From positions 144,458 through 206,457 of the forward strand of contig NMRA01000194.1 in the NCBI GenBank assembly GCA_002633005.1: a DNA stretch of 62,000 bases, in the 5' to 3' direction. The notes under the pieces were generated by a model. That model had not been told where the DNA came from and ran no database searches. It worked only from the letters and a program-made list of their open reading frames with translations. The first letter of the stretch is position 1, and every line of letters starts with the position of its first letter. Source of the DNA: Phoronis australis. Its lineage: Eukaryota > Phoronida > Phoronidae. This document shows positions 57,101-62,000 of the stretch, piece by piece. The position numbers were made by a program, and so were the translations under genes.

Positions 57101-57690
57101 GTTTATAACCACATTTACTTTTTTGATGCTAATTGCCTGGTCTCCATGGCAACAACAGTTTCTGAGTTTGGCAGGATCTCCAGGTAAGGAATTCTTTTTA
57201 TTAAATCCCTGAAACTATATAGAGGTGGTAGTGTCTTCATGTACCACAAGGTGGCAGTGGGAGTAGGGAATATCATGTGATCAGTGCCCTTGGGAAGAGT
57301 CATTGTATATTGATAGCAACAGTTTCATCAATGACCTTGTGTCAGTTTTATTGGTCATGCTGCTGGCTAGACTTACAGGAACCGTCAAAGTGCTTTTAAG
57401 GCATCTTAATAAGTTATCAATTTCATTTCACATGCTTATTTGATATACTTGTGCATAAGATTAAGTTCATTTTTCATCACCAAATACATGTATATATATA
57501 TATTTATATATCTGTGTGTTTCATTTCTCTTGATTCCTGTTAGGCCACTGGTAAACACAATCTCACTGTAGCTTATAAGAAACGCAAAGAGAAACTTGAA
57601 GTTCACCCTGTAGCTAGACTGCGTGTTGTTCAGAAAAACATGCAACCAGTGGTGGAGTATGTTGGCACAAACATCAGTCGAGCAGATTAG
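42059..57690 (+). CDS. GPD2: Mitochondrial FAD-dependent glycerol-3-phosphate dehydrogenase, 15 coding exons
   Basis: Oxidises glycerol 3-phosphate to dihydroxyacetone phosphate at the outer face of the inner mitochondrial membrane and passes electrons through FAD to ubiquinone (glycerophosphate shuttle). Exons: 42059-42157, 43178-43349, 45062-45284, 46473-46636, 46904-47062, 47861-48005, 49132-49217, 50632-50739, 51887-52021, 52873-53051, 53887-54018, 54598-54756, 55748-55933, 56825-56923, 57544-57690. They join in one frame: 2193 nt, 730 residues plus stop, close to the length I recall for the human protein (about 727). Landmarks: hydrophobic N terminus, Rossmann motif DILVIGGGCTGSG, FASGTSSRSTKLIHGGVRYL, INATGPF-type VNATGPFTDS, GGKWTTYR, two C-terminal EF-hands. 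No frame break was found. All introns are GT-AG except intron 12 (GC-AG). Confidence 0.96.
42700..43060. repeat. Interspersed repeat, copy 2 (GPD2 intron 1)
   Basis: Shares GGTACATTCATAGCAAAACGA and GGCTTTGGGGAATAGTGCAT-type words with 28021-28290 and 45360-45600, with considerable divergence. Confidence 0.45.
43178..43349 (+). CDS. GPD2: GPD2 coding exon 2
   Basis: Acceptor TTTTTAG, donor AGAG|GTTAGA, ends in phase 1. It encodes the FAD ADP-binding motif DILVIGGGCTGSG. Confidence 0.93.
45062..45284 (+). CDS. GPD2: GPD2 coding exon 3
   Basis: Starts after TTCTCAG and ends before GTGAGT in phase 2. It encodes the flavin-contact region SGTSSRSTKLIHGGVRYLQK and PLPIMLPVYK, among the best conserved parts of the family. 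Confidence 0.95.
45360..45600. repeat. Interspersed repeat, copy 3 (GPD2 intron 3)
   Basis: Contains GGTACATTGATAGCAAAAC and AACGTTTTGGAGAACAGTGT, as in the other two copies. Confidence 0.5.
45809..45880 (-). repeat. tRNA-derived SINE-type unit, GPD2 intron 3
   Basis: On the minus strand, box A-like TGGCCTGGTTGATAAGTGCC and box B-like GGGTTCGAGTCCC (complement of 45817-45829) lie at tRNA-like spacing. There is no closed acceptor stem, so this is more likely a SINE head than a tRNA gene. Confidence 0.6.
46184..46402. mobile_element. CAGGGCTTGGAAT-type inverted-repeat element, GPD2 intron 3
   Basis: The left end CAGTGCTTGGAATTTTCC is inverted at the right as TTTCCAAGCCCTG. The interior holds repeated TTTCCTCTTTTT words. 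Related elements lie at 50878 and 53537. Confidence 0.55.
46473..46636 (+). CDS. GPD2: GPD2 coding exon 4
   Basis: Starts after TTTTTGCAG and ends before GTATGT in phase 1. It encodes WWQVPYFWAGLKAYDFVAG and the GAIVYYDG segment. Confidence 0.93.
46904..47062 (+). CDS. GPD2: GPD2 coding exon 5
   Basis: Starts after TTGTTCAG and ends before GTGAGT in phase 1. It encodes QNDARMNLSLALSSARMGA, part of the FAD-enzyme core. Confidence 0.93.
47861..48005 (+). CDS. GPD2: GPD2 coding exon 6
   Basis: Starts after TTTCTACAG and ends before GTGAGC in phase 2. It encodes VVNATGPFTDSIRKMD and the SSGVHIILPDYY strand. Confidence 0.95.
48138..48291 (+). repeat. tRNA-like SINE head followed by a 13-bp minisatellite, GPD2 intron 6
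   Basis: The box A-like TGGCCCAGTGGGTTGAGTGCC starts at about 48149; a degenerate box B (TAGTTTCAAATCTC) follows at 48191. Then six copies of ACTGCTGGACCCA run from 48215 to 48291, the fifth and sixth slightly changed. Confidence 0.6.
49132..49217 (+). CDS. GPD2: GPD2 coding exon 7
   Basis: Starts after TTTTTGCAG and ends before GTGAGT in phase 1. It encodes NMGLLDPSTSDGRVIFFLPW. Confidence 0.93.
50632..50739 (+). CDS. GPD2: GPD2 coding exon 8
   Basis: Starts after TTTTCTCAG and ends before GTAAGT in phase 1. It encodes GTTDNKCELTDNPCPTEAE and the EIKHYLSTDVH segment. Confidence 0.93.
50878..51384. mobile_element. CAGGGCTTGGAAT-type inverted-repeat element, GPD2 intron 8
   Basis: CAGGGCTTGGAATTTTCCGC at the left is inverted at the right as CATTCCAAGCCCTG. 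The interior has repeated TTCCGCG words in place of the TTTCCTC words of the other copies. CAGGG-type termini are common in hAT elements, but no matching 8-bp duplication was seen. Confidence 0.65.
51887..52021 (+). CDS. GPD2: GPD2 coding exon 9
   Basis: Starts after ATTCCAG and ends before GTAAAT in phase 1. It encodes SAWAGVRPLVSDPNAKDTQS and the SRNH-like ARNHIIEV strand. Confidence 0.94.
52873..53051 (+). CDS. GPD2: GPD2 coding exon 10
   Basis: Starts after TTTTGCCAG and ends before GTATGT in phase 0. It encodes GGKWTTYRHMAEETVDKAVE, the family signature near the FAD site. Confidence 0.95.
53537..53813. mobile_element. CAGGGCTTGGAAT-type inverted-repeat element, GPD2 intron 10
   Basis: AGGCTTGGAATTTTCCTC at the left and ATTCCATGCCCTG at the right; three GATTT..TTTCCTCTTGTTT repeats lie inside. 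Close to the copy at 46184. Confidence 0.6.
53887..54018 (+). CDS. GPD2: GPD2 coding exon 11
   Basis: 44 codons after TTGTACAG, ending before GTGAGA in phase 0. It encodes AQHLSDTYGDKAFKVAKL and the EFPYLEAE turn. Confidence 0.94.
54361..54433 (-). repeat. tRNA-derived SINE-type unit, GPD2 intron 11
   Basis: On the minus strand TAGAGCTCAGTGGTTTGAGC (box A-like) and GGGTTCAAATCCTGGC (box B-like) have tRNA spacing. Part of the arms can pair, but a full cloverleaf was not verified. Confidence 0.6.
54598..54756 (+). CDS. GPD2: GPD2 coding exon 12
   Basis: 53 codons after TTTTAG. It encodes REYAARAVDVIARRTRLAFL and ALPRIVEIMAKELNW. The donor is AAG|GCAGGT; a GT donor four bases further would put the next exon out of frame, so this is read as a GC-AG intron. 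Confidence 0.92.
55748..55933 (+). CDS. GPD2: GPD2 coding exon 13
   Basis: 62 codons after TTTTTGAAG, ending before GTGTGA in phase 0. It carries the first EF-hand-like loop DTANKGYITTAD, which is degenerate at the middle positions as I recall for the vertebrate enzyme. Confidence 0.93.
56581..56777. mobile_element. MITE-like element, GPD2 intron 13
   Basis: The left end CAGTGGTGGATTTGGGGGGC is inverted at the right as GCCCCTCATGATATCATAGA followed by TCTGCCAC. The ends are of the same type as the elements at 17377 and 30917. Confidence 0.65.
56825..56923 (+). CDS. GPD2: GPD2 coding exon 14
   Basis: 33 codons after TTCTTACAG, ending before GTAGGA in phase 0. It carries a canonical EF-hand loop DVNKNGMVEIGE with Ca-ligand positions 1, 3, 5, 9 and 12 filled; Ca2+ is known to stimulate this enzyme. 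Confidence 0.95.
57544..57690 (+). CDS. GPD2: GPD2 coding exon 15 and stop
   Basis: 48 codons plus TAG (57688-57690) after CCTGTTAG. The tail is basic and lacks a known domain; tail sequence varies within the family. Confidence 0.9.
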   Translation, partial: ATGKHNLTVAYKKRKEKLEVHPVARLRVVQKNMQPVVEYVGTNISRAD

Positions 57691-58675
57691 TCGTATGCCT
57701 TTCCTGACGTCTGGGAAGCAGATGTACATGTGTTACGTTCGTGATAGATGTCGTCTTGAATCCTGTAGCGTCGGGACGACAGTATTATGTTTGTACTCAA
57801 GCACCGATTTGTGAAAATGTTTTGAAAACAAATGGTTTGTAGGTTTGACATTGTAAAGAAAATTAGTAGATAAAAAATTTTCGTAGCCACATAGTGACTT
57901 TTCTTATATTTCAAGGTAACTTCTTTTTATGAAAGTGTCGTCTCAAAACTGTCTGGCTATGTCTTGAAGATTTTAATATCGCGTAACAAACAGATTAGAC
58001 ACCTGTTGGCAGTCGCAGGTAAACTACCTGGTTGTATAGAGCAGACAAATCGTAACCGTTGAAGTCATTCCGATATGACGCCAAAATCTTTGCCAGCTAA
58101 AAATTATGAGTGGGACAAGGGTATCTTGTATTTACTGTTTTATAAAACTACATTACATAGTACATTTAGGTATTATGAATGTGACATTATGTAACAGTCT
58201 GGTTTGGGTCTTCACATGTATGAGTAGGTCCTGCAATCTTGCTATTTCATTCATTGTTTGTTTGTGAGTGTAGCCTGCTGTATTGCGTAGTCGGGCCAGT
58301 CAGGCTCACTGAGTACTTCCTCCTCTGTGTGTACCGCGCTGTTTGCTAGCCTTAGCCTCTCTTTCAATCTGCTGTGGACAAGTATGCGGTTAGAAGGCAG
58401 GGCGACTTATGTCCATTGGATTGTGAACCACAGTCATGATATGACTGTTGTGGTGTCCGTCGCTGGCTGAAGGCAATCAGACCACGCACAACGCCACTGG
58501 GCAATTTTAGAGTCTTGAGTAAAGTTTGGCAAAAAGTGGTCGTATAGATATTGTGTGCATAGTGTTTGGCTGAGGTTGAGTTTTTATGACATTTCACGCA
58601 ACCAAGCTGTAAAAAGACCCATATTGACTTGACGGGCAATCACTTTAGATGCAATTTTTGAAACTTATAATAAGA

Positions 58676-58681
58676 AATAAA
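58676..58681 (+). terminator. Candidate polyadenylation signal of GPD2
   Basis: AATAAA about 1 kb after the stop codon is the first canonical hexamer I find downstream. A closer variant signal cannot be excluded. Confidence 0.35.
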
Positions 58682-61600
58682 TTTAAATAGGCTAAAATAA
58701 TGAGAATCGTCCCGCTTATTTTCTTTGTCATATTCCCACACTTTCCATTGGTTCTTTTTTTTTCAGTATAATCCATTTTCAATCATTCTTTACTAGTGTA
58801 GTAATTTCTGAGCCACATTTGTGCTCCCAAGAAATTGGAAGTGGTTCCCAAAAATATATGGGGGTGGCTCTAATGATACCCTGCGTTTAGAAGTGTAGCG
58901 TAAATACTGCACATGTGATAGATTCATTTAGTAAATTTGGCACGCAATTAATGTTGATGTAGATTATCTTCAAAAACTGTTAAACAAGAGGAACTAATGT
59001 GTGTTTTATGGACAGTAGACATATGGCTTTGTCCACATCTCATAGTGTGATTCACAAGCGTGTTGTGCCTTCTATGATCGAATTAATGTACTACCACTTA
59101 AGTGGTTGTAAATTTTCAGTGTTAAATTACTTTGATTTGTTGTGGGCATAATCTCTCTAGTGAGGACTGTAGTCGCGTCAATTAACAATGAGTTTTTCAT
59201 TGATTAATTTGTTTTTAACGAGTGTTCAATTAATGAGTGCGTGATAGCCAGTCAACTTGTGGTCAACTTCTCCGTCGCTTTTTCGTTAGCTGCTGACTCG
59301 CTTTAAGCAACAGGCCGAAGCAAACACCTTGCCAACGCGTCTGATGAACCAAAAGTGATGGACACGTACGGTATACACTGACACCTACTGGCCAGTCATG
59401 GTCTAACTGTATGCTCGACAATATGATTTTCTGAGGCTTGTTCATAACAGTGGTCGCACGCAACCTTACTAAGTGAACTGCACTGCTAAATGAGAAAGAT
59501 GGCTGCTGCTCTTGTAACTGTTGTCTGTCTAAGGTTTTTTCTAGTCTTTTCTAGAAGTTGACAAAAATGTATTTGTCGTTTTTGATATTGAGATACTAAA
59601 TATTTGGATTTTATTCAGATTGCACGGAATTGTGATTGCTGCTTAAAATTATTGAGTGATCCCAACGAAAAGTTGCCACAAAAAATCTGGAAACTTGAAA
59701 ATTTTCTATTTTGAGGCATTGCTCCTAATTACTTATCTGTGGCATGTTTTGTGAAACCGAAAGAATTCGTTGGGCATTTTTCGAGAAACGAGACGTTTAA
59801 CGAAATTTCAGTAGTTCCTACAAGTGTGCGACCACTTCAGTGAATACACGTCTGCTTTTTTCTACATGTAGCTACTGCTCTGATTGACTTGGCCGGTGCT
59901 GTGGTTTCATTCATTCATTTGCTGTAGTGTGTAATGTGCAGGGTGGAGAAACAAGTGATAGGCCTGGCTCATAAATACTCTGTGGATGGCACAGGTCCAA
60001 ATGGAGTATTAAGGCTGCTAGTGTAAGTCTGACTAGTTCTGTGGTGCGTTCCACAAGGCTCCATTTATGTAGTGGAAGGCTATTGTTTTTGCAAGCGAGC
60101 TCGCAACTTTATCGTACACAAAGAGGCCATCACTGGAGTGACTGGTCGGCGAGGCGGTAATGTTGAATTATGGGAGAAAAGATGTTGTAGTTCGCGAACA
60201 CAGTTTTTGTTCCATAAGCCAAAAATTTCCCGCCGCCATTGACAGGCGTTGCAATGTATTTTAGTCCAAGTGCTTAATCTAAAATTCCTATTATTCAATT
60301 TCTAGGTGCATCTCAAGTATTTACGAGTCGAGCCTGGCTTCCTTCTCCACCCACGGTCCATGACCACCAAGCTTATTGGGACTACACCTCTTCAAAAATT
60401 GACCAATTATATTTGTTGAAGCTACAAAGTTCACTAGAAATGTGGCAACCGATTGGTTAATTTTCTAGTCACATATCTCAAGTGAAGATTCTGATTGGTG
60501 GTCATGGTAGTGTTCCCTCGGATGGAATGTCAAACATGGTTCAAGTTGCATCTTGTCCATTTCTCTACATCAAAATTGGCCCCCATGATGTCGCAAAATG
60601 CCTTTCAAAAATAGGAGTAATTACATCTTTGCTTGGCTTTAAACCCGCCTTCATTTCAAAAGCCGGTCTTTATTTAGACTTCATAGTAAATTTTGTCTAA
60701 AATTGTTCATTAATTAAATGATAAAGATAGCTGTGATTTCTTGACTTGGAAAGAATTTCTAATTGCTCGAGACCAGGCTGTACATCATGTTGCTGACATG
60801 TCATGGCGTTCAATGTTATTAGCCAAGTAGTGTCTCTAGCAATAACGGACTGACAGTTCTTCGCAAGATCAGAAATCACTTCTCATGTCAATAAAATCAT
60901 GTTGAGACCAAATTTGTAGCGGCAAATGGTCTAAATCAAAACTGATTTTCTTCGACGAAATGTGGGTTTATCGACACCTGAAGTCAACTTTGCTGCCTGC
61001 ATGACATAATTATAGCCTTTGTCTTGTTTGATTTTAACCACTCCGCTCGGATGGTTTTCAAAATCTCATTTCTAAAAGACTGACTTTGCTGGTGACTTTA
61101 CATATGCAGTGCGCCTGTTCAAACCTGATGCCCATATTCCATACTTAGGGAAGTGCCATGTTTGACCTCGTGCGGGTAGAACACTGTCATCCAGTTTTTG
61201 TGTAGTGTAGTGTAGTGTAGATTTAGATTTGTGTAGTGTGGTCTTGTTTGTAGAGTATGCATGATATATGAACAGAGACCCTTATGCGGAATGAACTTCC
61301 TTCCTTGCACTCACCGATCCATGCTTACTAACATTGAAATTGTGAGAGGTGTAATTGTGAAAACAACTGTTCATTATGAATGTCAGCCACTGAGTATGTG
61401 CCCTAGTATTGGTACCTGCTTTGACCAAAAGATGTCGCTCTTGTTTAGATTGTTCAGTGTCACATTCAAGGCCGGTGACAGCTACAAGAGATTGAGATCA
61501 GGCTCTATTGTACTACATTTAAGCTGTGCAAAATGCAGTAATCGGATGATTTCTTTACCTGGTTCATGGTATGCTTGTGAATTTGTATTTGTCATTTACA

Positions 61601-62000
61601 ATTCCATGTCTCGGCGAATCTATTATGTACTTGGAAGATAATTGTTTTACCAACCAATGAACTTTCTGCGTGGATGTTCTATGAAATTTTAACATTCACT
61701 TTTTTTCTGGTGCTTCTGCTGGTACTATGGTAATTCTGTATGGCCTAGTTACTTACAGTTGCTATGGCAATAATTCTTCATGAAATTTCATTAAAGCGAG
61801 CAAGTTGAGGCCAATTTTATGGCTGTGAGTGTTCAAAATCAAAAGTCAGCTTCTTCGAGGAAATGCAAGGTTATTGATGCTTTAATAGTGTATTTTGTTT
61901 CTGTCGCTCCCCGCTCTATCAGCAGGGTTGAATATTAGTTTTGTTGACAGTAGACAACAGCTTTATTATTATTTCTGGTTTTGACTTACGAGATTAGACT
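58682..62000. other. GPD2 downstream flank, no gene recognised
   Basis: AT-rich sequence with small inverted and direct repeats and a short GTGTA run near 61200-61220. A TCAAAA..CTGA.TTTCTTCGACGAAAT-type word (60936-60961) recurs near 50093-50118 and 61838-61865, suggesting another dispersed repeat. The longest frame (61261-61641) shows no known domain. Confidence 0.4.

Noticed and set aside
61261-61641. 126-codon plus-strand frame
   Set aside because: No recognisable domain, AT-rich surroundings, and composition not clearly protein-like.

Overview
This is a window of animal nuclear DNA. It has an intron-rich gene with consensus splice sites, tRNA-derived SINE-like units, Penelope-like and Ty3/gypsy-class retroelements, many inverted-repeat DNA elements, AT-rich intergenic sequence and assembly gaps. 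A marine invertebrate is likely, but nothing here fixes the species or even the phylum.

Layout. 1-390: 3' end of a Penelope-like element (GIY-YIG tail plus a hammerhead-like fold). 1485-2790: minus-strand remnant of a Ty3/gypsy element (gag, tRNA-Leu primer site, LTR). 2929-12182: a nearly complete Ty3/gypsy element on the plus strand with 244-bp LTRs, 4-bp target duplications, gag, protease, RT, RNase H and integrase. It also carries a PHD finger at the integrase C terminus and, in the env position, an extra ORF with a C2H2-like motif followed by a TatD-type metal-dependent nuclease. 12690-13300: array of CTTAAG palindromes. 15365-16182: N gap. 16183-17080: ~450-bp tandem repeat with CTCF-like palindromes. 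17377-22300: MITEs, a composite repeat and microsatellites. 23605-27338: a ~3.7-kb element with long terminal inverted repeats around a decayed minus-strand gene resembling FEN1/XPG-type nucleases. 27667-41000: mostly repeats, among them a 698-bp near-perfect fold-back element with 8-bp target duplications.

41400-57690: the one cellular gene, mitochondrial FAD-dependent glycerol-3-phosphate dehydrogenase (GPD2). All fifteen coding exons can be joined in frame by eye (2193 nt, 730 residues), with an FAD-binding N terminus and C-terminal EF-hands. Its introns hold several SINE-like and inverted-repeat insertions. A cluster of five heat-shock-element-like sites lies about 0.5 kb upstream of its start codon. 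57691-62000 is 3' flank with no recognisable gene.

The most unusual system is the Ty3/gypsy element. It combines a chromatin-reader module (PHD, of the H3K4me-reader type by motif) on integrase with a separately placed nuclease ORF that may be expressed from a spliced RNA, judging by a 3' splice-site-like sequence directly before its ATG. The copy is broken by frameshifts and stops, but the key residues of each module are mostly still visible.
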